This document shows positions 14,213 through 60,199 of a stretch of 64,000 nt of DNA, piece by piece. A program made the translations under genes and the position numbers. The notes below the pieces were generated by a model. It did not search any database. It was not told the DNA's origin and worked only from the letters and a program-made list of their open reading frames with translations. Positions within the stretch are counted from its first letter, which is position 1, and every line of letters starts with the position of its first letter. Source of the DNA: Chrysomallon squamiferum (lineage: Eukaryota > Mollusca > Gastropoda > Neomphalida > Peltospiridae); contig CM022679.1 in the NCBI GenBank assembly GCA_012295275.1, positions 26,256,474 to 26,320,473 on the forward strand. The letters are read 5' to 3'.

Positions 14213-14480
14213 ATACAGGGTGTCTTTTATCCTAAAAATCGTGGCTAATATATTACTGTGAACGATACATAGGTACATATATTATGTGGAAACCTTTTTT
14301 TTTTTTTTTTTTTTACACTATATTTAATTTATTCATTAAGTTTACAAATAATGTTCAAAATGCTGTCCATTAATTTAAATACATTTTTCAACTTACCTAT
14401 TTATTAATTGACGTGGGTAGCATTTCAGTGTACATATTTGAATCATACAGTGTTTGGTTGCTTATGACTCACACAGTATT
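14213..14480 (-). mobile_element. Mariner-type transposon remnant (3' end)
   Basis: The stretch opens with TACAGGGTGTCTTTTATCCT, like the terminus of the larger element at 52.07-54.75 kb, whose right end reads ACAGGGTGTCCC on the opposite strand. Minus-strand translation of about 14335-14400 gives a decayed transposase C-terminus: VEKCI, a stop, then INGQHFEHYL. This corresponds to the CIEVQGRHFEHL end of the other element. It lies within 350 bp upstream of the first coding exon of the receptor gene. The other terminus was not found. Confidence 0.5.
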
Positions 14481-14566
14481 CCGGTTTTCTGTCAGATAGG
14501 AAACTCACTTTTCTTTTTTAATAAATATTTCATACTTTGTTGTATTCTCTTTCAGGCAGATGCACA

Positions 14567-47987
<33,421 letters not shown>

Positions 47988-48777
47988 TTATTTTTTAAGT
48001 AAATTAGAGATTAACTTGAGTAACTCTTCGTTTTGAAACATATCATCAGCAGAAACAACTTTCACTTTGACATCAAACATGCCAGGGCTGTAGACTCCAA
48101 ACAGTGGTATCAGTGGCTTTGAAACATCAATGTCAGGAATGCTGTATTCACATTTATTTTCATTTACACGAATAATGTGAAATGTTTTATTGTTTGTGTC
48201 AAGCAGCAACCCAAGATTCATAATGAATTCTTTGTTCTTTTCAAAATGTGCAAACGGCTTGTCAGATATTTCCTCCCCAAGAGAATGAACGTCTAAACAC
48301 AGACTGTTGTGATTTCTACAGGTGTCAACACTTACACACCAGGCGTGAATGTTTTTGGAAATTGCATCTGTATCATCGTAATTTTGTTGTGTACAAACAC
48401 CAATTTGAGCTGCTATTTTGTGAAGTTCAGCATTTTCCAGTACTTTACACACAACACCAGTCTGCCAGTAATAACAGACTGGATGGTGAAAAGTCTTGTT
48501 TCCTAAAACACCTTCAAAACATTTCAGTGTGGAAGTCTGTTCTGTGTCAGGTTGTAGTGAAGTTTTGTTAATCAATTCGCCACAATCTGTGATAGTACAC
48601 GTCTTCCAGTTCACATTATTCTTATTAAACTGTATACTCGGTACTGTAAAATAAAAATATACATATATAGCTATAACTATCTCTGACTGTTTGAATTACT
48701 TTCTACTGACATGAAAAATTATATTTTCCATCTCTTTACAAATCAAATGTTACCGAATTTAGCATCCATTTTGTCTA

Positions 48778-48810
<33 letters not shown>

Positions 48811-51143
48811 CATTAATATTCAAATGTACAAAGATAAGTATAAACGTATATAATTAGACTTTGACTCTTTATGAGTCTTTATTAAAATAAAAAAATAAAG
48901 ATTTTGTCGATTCCGTTTCACTAGTGGATGGTAGCGTGTAATACATGTAGTAACTTAGTATTTCTAACGTAATAACTCGTTATTGGATATTCTGTGTTTA
49001 CTTACAAATATAGCTGTAAATGTATCTATTTCTAAATCAGAGATGATATATCTGCATGATTATTGATTTATTTATTTAAAATTGTTTGTTTGTTTATTTT
49101 ATTTAACAACAACTTTCTAATCCTGAAAAAAGATATGTAGATATTTTTTAAGTATAACAAATAAATATTTACAATTCTTACTTCAAAACAAAAGATTAAG
49201 AGGAGATAAATTATATCCGTAACTATCTCTAATGATAATGTATTTTTGCAATAACTTGTACTTTCATAAAGTTATTAATTCATAACTTCATGTCTAGCGA
49301 TATTTGACATAAATATATATTAGATTTTTCAACGTAAATTCTGCAATACAAGGAACAATAATCCGGAAAGTTTTATTAATTTGTTATTTTCCCTGAACGT
49401 TACATCTGATTATACTAGTTGGGGGCAATTCTCATTTCCTCTGTGTCTGTGTCTGTGTACGTGTATGTGTATGTGTATGTGTGTGTGTATTTGTCTCTGT
49501 GTGTCTGTAAAATATGAAAATTACTTACGAAACACTTCTTTGTATTGACCTATTAGAATTTTCCGCATCAAACCCGCACCTAAAAAACATGATCACATTT
49601 TACATCGAACGTTTAGACAATCAGTGTAAACAGTTAAAGAATCCTTAGAAAAAGAATGCGTCAAACTTTAGAGTTAATTCAATAATAACCGATGAAACTC
49701 TACCTTCTGAAGTACAAACAATCAGTAATGAACAAAATTAAGGGAGAAATAATTTGATAAAGCTTTTAAATTCTTAAGGTAATTGACATGTCCAGTTTAT
49801 CCCGGGTAAAAAGTTTATGTATGGAAATATTTGGAAAATTCACCTTGTTCGTCGGTTATCTCAGTATTGTCTTTACTAAATCCATGTTCAGGAGCGAGTG
49901 ACATTTCCTCATTTTCTGAAAGAGTCTCAAACAAATCTTCTGACATCTTCTTTGTAACGCTGATTTTCTGTGGTAAGAGAATACCACTCATCATTTCACC
50001 ATTCTGCTCTGTCTTGTCACGATTCTGCATAAAACTAGCGATATGTTTTGATCTATCGTAGAAGACTGCTGATTTGTTCAAAATCATTTCAAAGTCCCGA
50101 AATATCTCCAGACCAAGGTTGATCTTTTTCATCTGCAGTTCAGCCAATACACTCGACGTAATCAAATGTTCAGTTTTGTTTTTCAGAGACTCAAACATTT
50201 CAGTAAATTCGACTTGACGTGCGAACTGCAAGGCTTGTTGACAGTGTAGTAGATGTCCACTTTTCTCATTCATCGACCGAGTCACCTCTTCTATCTGTTC
50301 ATCTCGATCACATTTCTGTTTGTCAACATTTCTAACAACTTCATCTTTCAACTGTTGTGTCAAATCTTGAATCTTTTTAATGATTTTTTTACTGGCTTCG
50401 TCTATTTTCATTAGACTTTCTTCTTCTGTCGCATCCAGTGTTTGTTTTTCGCGAGTCAGACCATCAGTGTACGATTTTGATTTTTCTATGGACGTCTGTA
50501 ACTGGCATAAAGTAGATCTGATCTGTTCCTTCTTCTCGCTGTAGACATCTTGCAGATTACAGATTTCGTGATCTCTGTGAGACACAAGTGCACACGTAGA
50601 ACAGACAGCTGTACAGCACGTCTTGCAGTAAATATCAACTTTCATATTTTCGTGATTTGTACAGATATCCTTTCTCTGGAAAAATTCAGACTGTGGAATT
50701 TCTGCCAGCTGTGATATATCAACTGTTTTATGGTGTCTTGTACTTGAGAATTTGTCGTGACAAGCTCTACATCTTTCACACATGTAGTCGCAACGAGTGA
50801 GGCAATAAGCTATTGCTGTAGACCGCTCTGGGCAATTTTCACATAATATTTCTCCAGGATTATTCTTAATTCTTATATATTCCACCAATTCTGTCAACAG
50901 TGTGTTTTGTGGAAATGTTTCCTCTATAGTATTCTGAACAGGCCATATCTGTCGACAGTTGGGACATATTATTCCCTCTGGCGATTTCTTCCACACTGAT
51001 GTCAAACATTGACAACAAAAGCTATGGTGACATGGTAAACTACGTGGTAGTTTATCTCGGTCGTTAAAACACTCGAAACAAATTTCACATAGAACAAACT
51101 CGTCTCGAATTTCTATTAATGGTACAACACAACTTTCAGCCAT
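47988..51143 (-). CDS. TRIM-like gene 1: RING, B-box, coiled coil, SPRY-like
   Basis: Three exons: 51143-49844, 49579-49529 and 48643-47988. They give 2007 nt, 668 residues plus a stop. RING C3HC4: Cys19, 22, 38, His40, Cys43, 46, 60, 63. A B-box1-like cysteine cluster lies at about 101-138. B-box2: Cys161, His164, Cys173, 176, 181, 184, His189, 192. A heptad-rich coiled coil follows to about 335. The 51-nt middle exon encodes LMRKILIGQYKEVF. The last exon resembles a SPRY/B30.2 domain (LGLLLDT, PLIPLFGVYS). The likely role is a cytoplasmic E3 ubiquitin ligase with a SPRY recognition domain; the substrate is unknown. The MAESC start is chosen over an in-frame Met at 51179 because genes 2 and 3 start there and a conserved acceptor lies between the two. 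Confidence 0.87.
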
Positions 51144-51237
51144 TGTGGATAACTGAAAAAGCTGTGAACTGCTAATCAAGAAATATTTTTAGAAGAGGGC
51201 TTCAACATATCTTCTATACAATGTCATTCAGCGTTAC

Positions 51238-51640
51238 CTGTTCGAACATACAATAAGCAAATTACCACTTCATAATCTATCAAACATTAAAATATGTGGT
51301 TGTGACATTGAACGGTTTATTTATTTTCATTTTAATCATTTTAATTACTATAATAATATTGTAACCAGGACATTTTGAATCGTAAAATATATTTCTTTTT
51401 CCTTCATTTTAAAAAGGTTCTTTAAACCGATATATATATATATATGTACACAGTTTTCCAATGGCTGAAACTGGAAACACTCACAGCAATATAATTATCA
51501 TTAACTTACCTTGGTATACTGAACCTTTACATTATAATATAATTTTCACCTAATAAGTAAATGTCCTGCATTTATGTCCAACGACAACTACTCCACACAC
51601 ATCGTCAGACGGGTCACCTTGAGAAACGTGTTAACTGCAA
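51238..51640 (-). promoter_or_regulatory. Candidate promoter and 5' non-coding exons of TRIM-like gene 1
   Basis: Two minus-strand donors are conserved at equivalent places upstream of gene 2. One is CCAAG|GTAAGT with exon end at 51510 (gene 2: 61859). The other is ACAG|GTAACG with exon end at 51238 (gene 2: 60291). The flank about 51460-51650 is clearly similar to 61805-62040, including AACGTGTTAAC and the CTCGTTCAAACGGATA / CTCGGCGAAACGGATA ends. They may be alternative first exons; transcription starts are not visible. Confidence 0.4.
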
Positions 51641-52155
51641 AGTGCAGTAAGTATCAGGGACTCGTTCAAACGGATAGATTCAATACAAGGGGTAAAAATA
51701 AATGTATAAATTTTAAAACCTTCGTGACGAGTGAATAAAAGAATTAGAAATTTGATATGGTTATTCATTGTTTGTTATTAGTAGATAGTACATTCCCACA
51801 AAGATTAGCTCTGTTCAGTGGTGCCTCGCTCGATGCAAATCTGATCGATCTCATTGATTGATACAAGTTACATTTACTCCACCGATCCGAGTCCAGATGG
51901 CGTGCAGTTTAACATGCATCTTTATTTGCATTAAACCTGCAAGGAATTTAACTGGATTTGATATGTCTCTTTTTTTTTTTTTTCATCCTGTTCCACAACT
52001 GCGTTATTGTCCCGTAAAAAGGAAGCCTTAAAAATAATATATATGCCTAATGGAAGCAAAAGAGTATGAACAGAGTGTCCACAAAAGTAACCAAACCGCA
52101 AACTTAAATAAAATTAAATATTTCAAACAACAAATTTAATCTGTATATTTAGTAT

Positions 52156-52396
52156 TTACAAATGTTCAAAATGTCTACCTTGAACTTCAATACAATCACG
52201 ACACCTTTTGACAACACTGCGACATACTTTTTGGCAAGTTTCCACTGAAATTTGGTTCCATTCGTGCTGAATACTTTGTTTCAGTTGATCAAAGGTCCTA
52301 GGTTTATTATCATAAACTGCGTTTTTTACAACTCCCTATAGAAAGAAATCAGGTGTGATCAGATCCGGAGATCTTGCATGCCATACGATTGTCCCC
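52156..52396 (-). pseudogene. Transposase C-terminal fragment (Tc1/mariner DDE superfamily)
   Basis: Minus-strand translation gives WHARSPDLITPDFFL, an in-frame TAG where such proteins usually have Trp, then GVVKNAVYDNKPRTFDQLK and a C-terminus CIEVQGRHFEHL before TAA. SPDL..PDFFL is the region of the third catalytic acidic residue of mariner-like transposases. The fragment is broken by the stop and runs directly into the satellite on its N-terminal side. Confidence 0.8.
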
Positions 52397-54537
52397 GGCG
52401 TGAACGGTATTAACGTGATCGGTATTAACGTGAACGGCATTAACGTGAACGGTATTAACGTGAACGGCGTTAACGTGAACGGCGTTAACGTGAACGGCAT
52501 TAACGTGAACGGTATTAACGTGAACGGTATTAACGTGAACGGTATTAACGTGAACGGCATTAACGTGAACGGCGTTAACGTGAACGGTATTAACGTGAAC
52601 GGCAGTAACGTGAACGGTATTAACGTGAACAGTATTAACGTGAACGGTATTAACGTGAACGGTATTAACGTGAACGGCATTAACGTGGACGGCATTAACG
52701 TGAACGGTATTAACGTGAACGGCATTAACGTAACGGCATTAACGTGAACGGCATTAACGTAACGGCATTAACGTGAACGGCATTAACGTGAACGGTATTA
52801 ACGTGAACGGCAGTAACGTGAACGGTATTAACGTGAACGGTATTAACGTGAACGGCGTTAACGTGAACGGTATTAACGTGAACGGCAGTAACGTGAACGG
52901 TATTAACGTGAACAGTATTAACGTGAACTGCATTAACGTGAACGGCATTAACGTGAACTGTATTAACGTGAACTGCATTAACGTGAACTGCATTAACGTG
53001 AACGGCGTTAACGTGAACGGCATTAACGTGAACTGCATTAACGTGAACGGCGTTAACGTGAACAGCATAAACGTGAACTGTATTAACGTGAACAGCATTA
53101 ACGTGAACTGTATTAATGTGAACTGCATTAACGTGAACGGCGTTAACGTGAACAGCATTAACGTGAACTGTATTAACGTGACTGCATTAACGTGAACGGC
53201 GTTAACGTGAACAGTATTAACGTGAACAGCATTAACGTGAACGGCATTAACGTGAACGGCATTAACGTGAACGGCGTTAACGTGAACGGCGTTAACGTGA
53301 ACGGTATTAACGTGAACCGTATTAACGTGAACGGCGTTAACGTGAACGGTATTAACGTGAACGGCATTAACGTGAACAGTATTAACGTGAACTGCATTAA
53401 CGTGAACGGCATTAACGTGAACTGTATTAACGTGAACTGCATTAACGTGAACTGCATTAACGTGAACGGCGTTAACGTGAACGGCATTAACGTGAACTGC
53501 ATTAACGTGAACGGCGTTAACGTGAACAGCATAAACGTGAACTGTATTAACGTGAACAGCATTAACGTGAACTGTATTAATGTGAACTGCATTAACGTGA
53601 ACGGCGTTAACGTGAACAGCATTAACGTGAACTGTATTAACGTGACTGCATTAACGTGAACGGCGTTAACGTGAACAGTATTAACGTGAACAGCATTAAC
53701 GTGAACGGCATTAACGTGAACGGCATTAACGTGAACGGCGTTAACGTGAACGGCGTTAACGTGAACGGTATTAACGTGAACCGTATTAACGTGAACGGCG
53801 TTAACGTGAACGGTATTAACGTGAACGGCATTAACGTGAACGGCATTAACGTGAACAGCATTAACGTGAACGGCGTTAACGTGAACAGCATTTACGTGAA
53901 CTGTATTAAGGTGAACTGCATTAACGTGAACGGCGTTAACGTGAACGGCATTAACGTGAACTGCATTAACGTGAACTGCATTAACGTGAACGGTATTAAC
54001 GTGAATGGGATTAACGTGAATGGTATTAACGTGAACGGTATTAACGTGAACTGTATTAACGTGAACTGCATTAACGTGAACGGTGTTAACGTGAACAGTA
54101 TTAACGTGAACAACATTAACATGAACTGCATTAACGTGAACAACATTAACGTGAACGGCATTAACGTGAACTGCATTAACGTGAACGGCGTTAACGTGAA
54201 CGGCATTAACGTGAACTGCATTAACGTGAACTGCATTAACGTGAACGGCATTAACGTGAACTGTATTAAGGTGAACTGCATTAACGTGAACGGTATTAAC
54301 GTGAATGGTATTAACGTGAACGGTATTAACGTGAACTGTATTAACGTGAACTGCATTAACGTGAACGGCGTTAACGTGAACAGTATTAACGTGAACAACA
54401 TTAACGTAAACGGCATTAACGTGAACGGCATTAACGTGAACTGCATTAACGTGAACGGCGTTAACGTGAACGGTATTAACGTGAATGGTATTAACGTGAA
54501 CGGCATTAACGTGAACAGTATTAACGTGAACCGTATT
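52397..54537. repeat. 15-bp satellite array inside the transposon
   Basis: About 143 copies of ATTAACGTGAACGGC are present, with variants GGT, AGT/AGC, TGC/TGT and GCGTT. A few units have 14 bp, for example AACGTGACTGC near 53180 and 53644. Because 15 is a multiple of three and the unit lacks stops in several frames, long frames appear on both strands (up to 476 codons). They are not evidence of a gene. Confidence 0.95.
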
Positions 54538-54750
54538 AAAAGACCGCGTCGTCATGGTAAAACAGATGTCTCGATTACGAAGAACACTACAGTCAGGTAA
54601 CAAAAATCATTCCAAAGACCACTACTGACAGAAGTAAATGAATAGTACAAAAGATAACATAAAATGACATAAAGGATGGAATTAAATTTGTTGTTTTTAA
54701 TATCTAATTTTATTTAAGTTTGCGGTTCGGTTACTTTTGGGACACCCTGT

Positions 54751-54878
54751 ATAATTCCTCCAAGTGTGCATGACAGTTCGGTGGGTCAGTCCCATTTCAC
54801 TAATTAATCCAAATTTATTTTGGGTTTGGAATATTACCTTTTTAGTGAAACAGGTGTTCCCTAACTGAACACAAATAA

Positions 54879-54930
<52 letters not shown>

Positions 54931-55847
54931 AAATTGCCAGCCCAAAATGTTAGGAAGGGGGAAATTACTAAAGGAAAAATGTTGGTAAAATGGCCTACCG
55001 TAGTATTTTCTGCTCTGTCACAAGCAACAGCGAGACTTTTTAAAAATATTTTTTATATCTCACTTCATAATTTCACAACTCTGTGCGTAATGTTTAATGG
55101 TGAAATGCGATCACGTGTTTTCATTCATTTATATATTAACCAGGAATTAACACATAACTTGAAATTTCTGTGGAAAACAGGAATTTCTTATTGTAATTGT
55201 TTCTAATATGACTCAGAAAAATAAATAGTTTTTCTTCCATTTTTATCTTTTACTTTCTGTTTTGTCTGCAGAAACCAGACAAAGCTAAATTACGTTGAAG
55301 CTGAGTAACACGCGTGTGAATATCTTTCCTACCAGGATGCAATTCTTATGTCTGTGTCAGAAGTTAAAATATTAGGTGGCGTCATCGTTTGTTCGTGAAC
55401 ACCAGTGTTTACCCCTTTGATAAGAACAGTATTGAAAGATACACTAAAATCGTGTCAAATACTTGAGACGTGAGAATAACTTCTGTTCAAATATACTGCT
55501 GTTATTTTATGTTCTACAAACATAAACACCGGTACAATCATTAGACTGATAATATTTATGAAGTGAAAGAATTTTAAAACTTACTCGCTCGTCATATTTT
55601 TCATGTTATCAGTATTATAAGAAAACCAGGAAGCTGAGTCGGTGGCAGTTTCTTTCTATCAACACCGTTTATTAGCGTGTATTATTTTAATTTTAATTAT
55701 TAATATAATAATATAGTAACCAGGACGTTTTAAATATAATAAAATTAACCTTCTTTTTTTTTATTTCAAAATTACTAAAAGCAGCATTGACATAGAGATC
55801 GAGATTGCAAAGCATAATTTTGTTTTGATAATAATAATAATAATAAC

Positions 55848-55915
<68 letters not shown>

Positions 55916-56084
55916 GAACAACAACTTACCGTGCAGTCTTCATAAGCAAGTTTTGTGTAAAATTGTTTAAAAATCCATTAGTCATATACTATTTTTATCA
56001 TATGTAAACAACTATGTCATCCTCTTCAATGTGAAAATGATTCCTTTGTTTCGCTTTCTATTGCCTGAATATAATACTACTGCT

Positions 56085-56130
<46 letters not shown>

Positions 56131-57487
56131 AACTATTACTACTACTACTACTACTAATAATAATAATAATGATGATGATGATGATATTGATAAAGATAAA
56201 CACGCGTACCATTCATTATTCATGAGCAAATTTTATAGAAGGCAGAAATATCTAAAACATTATTCTAAACTGGTAATTTCTGTCAGTTTCAACGATTAAA
56301 AGAAAATTGTTAAAATAATCCATGAGTTTTTATCACATCTAAACAAGTATGTCATCATATTTAATGTGAAAATGTTATCTTAGTTTCAGATTCTATTTAC
56401 TGAATTGTAAAATACATTTGTTTTTTATTTATTTAAAAGAAAAAAAAGACAACAATAAAAAACAAAAACAAAAACAAACAAAAAACAACAAAAAAACAAC
56501 AACCAAGAAAGTCTGTATATTCATACTTTCATATTATTTATTATTATAATAGTTGTTGTTGTTGTTATTGTTATTAATATCATTTATAATTTGTCTCACT
56601 TTTCTTTTCTCTCCAAACATTTTTTTTTTTTTTTTAACGTTATCGAAATAATAAACAAACATTATTAAAGAACTAGCTTTCCTGTCTCTGAAAAGTCTTC
56701 CCGACCTTTATTTTCTCCCTCTTTCTGTTTATCTGTATAATAATAAAACCTGTTCAGAACATTGTGGAATACAATTAAAGTTAGTTTGGTGGTGTTTACA
56801 CTTTAATTTAAACATGTATTGCTTGTATTGATCAATTCTAAATTGATTGCAATATCATTTTTAGAATAGCTTGTGTTGCCTAAAGTAATTTTGTACATTT
56901 AGATTAAGTCTCACTTTACTTCGAAAAATAACCAATTTGTAAGAGTATTCCAGAACCTCTGAACATGTTCTCATCAGCAAAAACATGCTGTAAATGTTCC
57001 CTAGCCATACGAAACAAAATTCACATTTATCTGAATCTTTTATTCAGTATATTATCAGATATTTATTTGTTTTTAAAGTAAATAACAAGACGTTATATTG
57101 AAATTACTGAATCTGTAGTTAACTAGAACGGGAGAATATGTAAGAAAAAATTCACCATTCCTCTCCAGACTCTTCCAGAAATATGATTAGAAATGATTTA
57201 AAAGCAATAATATTTTTTTATTATGTTCTTTATAATTATTAAATTCATGGTATTAAATTCAAGACATTCCAAATGACAAAAAAAAAAAAAAAAAAAATAA
57301 TAATAATAATAATAACGAAAAGAAATTAAAGAAACAACTTATTATTTCCGAAATAAAATAAAATAGAAGAGGACGAAAATATAAAGATAAAAAAAATACC
57401 CAAAAAAGATATATTTAAAAATAATCAAAAACTTGAATTTAATCTAATACGAATTAACACAACCACTGCATGTTACACATTTTCATG
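54751..57487. other. Intergenic between the mariner element and TRIM-like gene 2
   Basis: No gene is recognised. It contains (GATA)n at about 54878-54928, (AAT)n at about 55827-55912, (CTA)n at about 56078-56155, and AC/AAAC-rich runs. The segment about 55920-56440 is similar to 61560-61790 (CCGTGCAG..TTCATAA, TTTCTGTCAGTTTCAAC), so it belongs to the duplicated flanking sequence of the TRIM cluster. Confidence 0.6.
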
Positions 57488-60199
57488 TTACTTTTTGATT
57501 AAATTACAAATTAAGTTGACTAACTCATCGTCTGGAGACACAGCCTCAGGAGAATCAACTTTCACTTTGACATCAAACCCGGCAGCGCTATAGACTCCAA
57601 AAACTGGTATCAGAGGCTTTGAAACATCAATATTAAAAATACTGTATACACATTTGTTTTGACGTAATCCAATAATGTGAAGTTTTCTCTTTTTTGTGTC
57701 AAGCAACAATCCAAGTCTGACATTGAATTCTTTTTTCTTTTGAAAATGTGCAAACGGCTTGTCAGATATTTGCTTCCCACGAATGTAAATGACTAAACAC
57801 AGACTGTTGTGATCGCTACAGGTGTCAACACTTACACACCAGGCGTGACTGTTTTCTGAAATTAGTTGTGTATTATCATAATTTTGTTGTGTACAAACAC
57901 CGATTTGAGCTGCTACTTTGTCAAGTTCTGCTTTATCCAGTACTTTACATACAACGTCAACCTGCCAGTAATAACAGTCTGGATGGTGAAAAGTCTTGTT
58001 TCCTAAAACACCTTTAAAAGTTCTAACTTTGATAGTCTGTTCTGCGTCAGGTCGTACTGAAGATTTGTTGATCAATTCACCACAGTCTGTGATTTTACAA
58101 TACTTCCAGTTTACACGATTTTTATCAAACTGTAAGTTGGGTACTGCCAAAAAAAAAATAAAAATAAAAAGAAGGAATTGTAAATTACAGAACTATAATT
58201 AAAGCTGGGTATGTTTACATGAGTATTTATTTATTTGATTATTTCCAGATATTTGTTTATTATATTTCATTTCATTTTATTGAACAGCAACTTTCTAATC
58301 CTGACCATACGTTTACAGATATTTTAAAAATATAACAAAGTAATATTTATTTTCCTTATTTGAAAACAAGTAAGTAAAGAGATCAGATATATTCTTAAGT
58401 ATTACTGTGATAACATGTATCTCTAAAAATGTACTAAGTTCATATCTAGCAATATTTAACATATATATATAAAGTATTTGAAAAACATTCTGCGATGCGA
58501 AGAAACTACAGAGTGTTATCTTCCGAAAGGTTTTATTAGTTTGTGACTCTCCCGAGCGTGAGGGTGTGTGCGCATGCGCGTGTGTGTTTGTTTGTGTGTG
58601 CTGGTTTCCTATAATTGCCGTTAATTGTCGCTACGTTTCAAATTGCATAGCTGAGTCTTCCTGTACAGTGGATTTGATTAAAACTCTTCTATCAGTGAAG
58701 TGTGAAAATTACTTACGAAACACTTCTTTGGATTGACCTACAACAATTTTCCGCATCAAATCCGCATCTGAAAAATATTATCTCATTCTACTTCGAATGT
58801 GTAGACAATCAAAGTGTCCTTATAAAAACAGTGCATCAAAATTTATAATTACTTCAAAAACTTATTTCACTAACAATCGACTCTACGTCGTTAAAAGAAG
58901 AAAAAAGTTATAAAAATATAATTAACTAGTAATGAACAAAAGTTTTGTTCAAAACGAATTGGAAAATTCACCTTGTTGATTGTCTATCTCAGTGTCGTCT
59001 TCAAGCAAATCGCGATGATCAACACCGAGTGACGTTTCTTGATTTTCTGAAAGAGCCTCAGCAACATTTTCTGACCTTTTCTCAGTAGAACCAGCTATAT
59101 CTCGTGATCCATCGTAGACGACTGTTGATTTGTTCAAAATATTTTCAAAGTCCCGAAATATCTCCAGACCAAGGTTGATCTTTTTCATCTGCAGTTCAGC
59201 CAATACACTCGACGTAATCAAATGTTCAGTTTTGTTTTTCAGAGACTCAAACATTTCAGTAAATTCGACTTGACGAGCGAACTGCAAGGCTTGTTGACAG
59301 TGTAGAAGATGTTCACTTTTCTCATTCATCGACCGAGTCACCACTTTTATCTGTTCATCTCGATCACATTTCTGTTTGTTAACATTTTTAACAACTTCGT
59401 CTTTCAATTGTTGTGTCAAATCTTGAATCTTTTTAATGATTGGTTTACTGGCTTCGTCTATTTTCATTAGACTTTCTTCTTCTGTCTCATCCAGTGTTTG
59501 TTTTTCTTTAGTCAGTTTATCAGTGTACGACTTAGATTTTTCTATGGACGTCTGTAACTGACATAAAGTGGATTTAATCTTTTCCTTCTTCTCACTGTAA
59601 ACATCTTTCAGATTACAGATTTCGTGATTTCTGTGAGACATAAGTGCACACGTAGAACAGACAGCTGTACAGCACGTCTTGCAGTAAACATCAACTTTCA
59701 TATTTTCGTGATTTGTACATATATCTTTCCTCTGGAAAAATTCAGACTGTGGAATTTCCACCAGCTTTGATAAAAGAATTATCTTATGAAGTTTTGTACT
59801 TGGAAATTTGTCATGCCATGAGGTGCAGGTTTCGCACATGTGAATATCACAATCGAAACATCGGGTCGTTGCTTTCCTTTTTTCGGAACATACTTGACAC
59901 GATATTTCTCCAGCATTTTTCTTAATTCTTACATACTCCACCAAATCTGTCAGCACTTTGTTTTGTGGAAATGTTTTCTCGATATTATTTTGAACAGGCC
60001 ATATTTGTCGACAGTTGGGACATGTTACTCCCTCTGGCGAATTCTTCCACACTGATGTCAAACATTGACAACAAAAGCTATGGTGACATGGTAAAATACG
60101 TGGTAGTTTATCTCCGTCATTAAAATAGTCTAAACAAATTTCGCATATAACAAACTCGTCTCGAATATCTATTAATGGTACAACACAACTTTCAGCCAT
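57488..60199 (-). CDS. TRIM-like gene 2: RING, B-box, coiled coil, SPRY-like
   Basis: Three exons: 60199-58972, 58767-58717 and 58143-57488. They give 1935 nt, 644 residues plus a stop. The middle exon (51 nt) and last exon (656 nt) have exactly the lengths seen in gene 1. RING: CEICLDYF, PCHHSFCCQC, CPNC. B-box1: CQVCSEK, CFDCDIHMCETC. B-box2: CTNHENMKVDVYCKTC, CSTCALMSH. The first exon is 72 nt shorter than in gene 1, losing a segment after the coiled coil. The SPRY-like domain (NLQFDKNRVNW to FGVYSAAGFDVKVKV) is more diverged from gene 1 than the coiled coil is. It is a tandem paralogue of gene 1; the substrate is unknown. Confidence 0.87.

Larger units (their letters stand above)
52070..54750 (-). 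mobile_element. Mariner-type element with satellite-filled interior
   Basis: The terminal inverted repeats are about 70 bp. The left end, 52070-52140, begins ACAGAGTGTCCACAAAAGTA. The right end, 54681-54750, read on the minus strand, begins ACAGGGTGTCCCAAAAGTAA. They match with only a few differences. A minus-strand transposase C-terminus lies next to the left end. Most of the interior is a 15-bp satellite, and no N-terminal or central transposase is recognised. The terminal TA target duplication is not clean, though TA dinucleotides occur close to both ends. The element is inactive and lies between TRIM-like genes 1 and 2. Confidence 0.8.

Noticed and set aside
48248-48571. 107-codon plus-strand frame opposite TRIM gene 1
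   Set aside because: It is antisense to the SPRY-like exon, which is conserved in gene 2. The antisense frame is a shadow.
53173-54603. 476-codon minus-strand frame and 314-codon plus-strand frame
   Set aside because: Both lie inside the 15-bp satellite. A unit length divisible by three without stops gives long frames on both strands, with no splice or promoter support.
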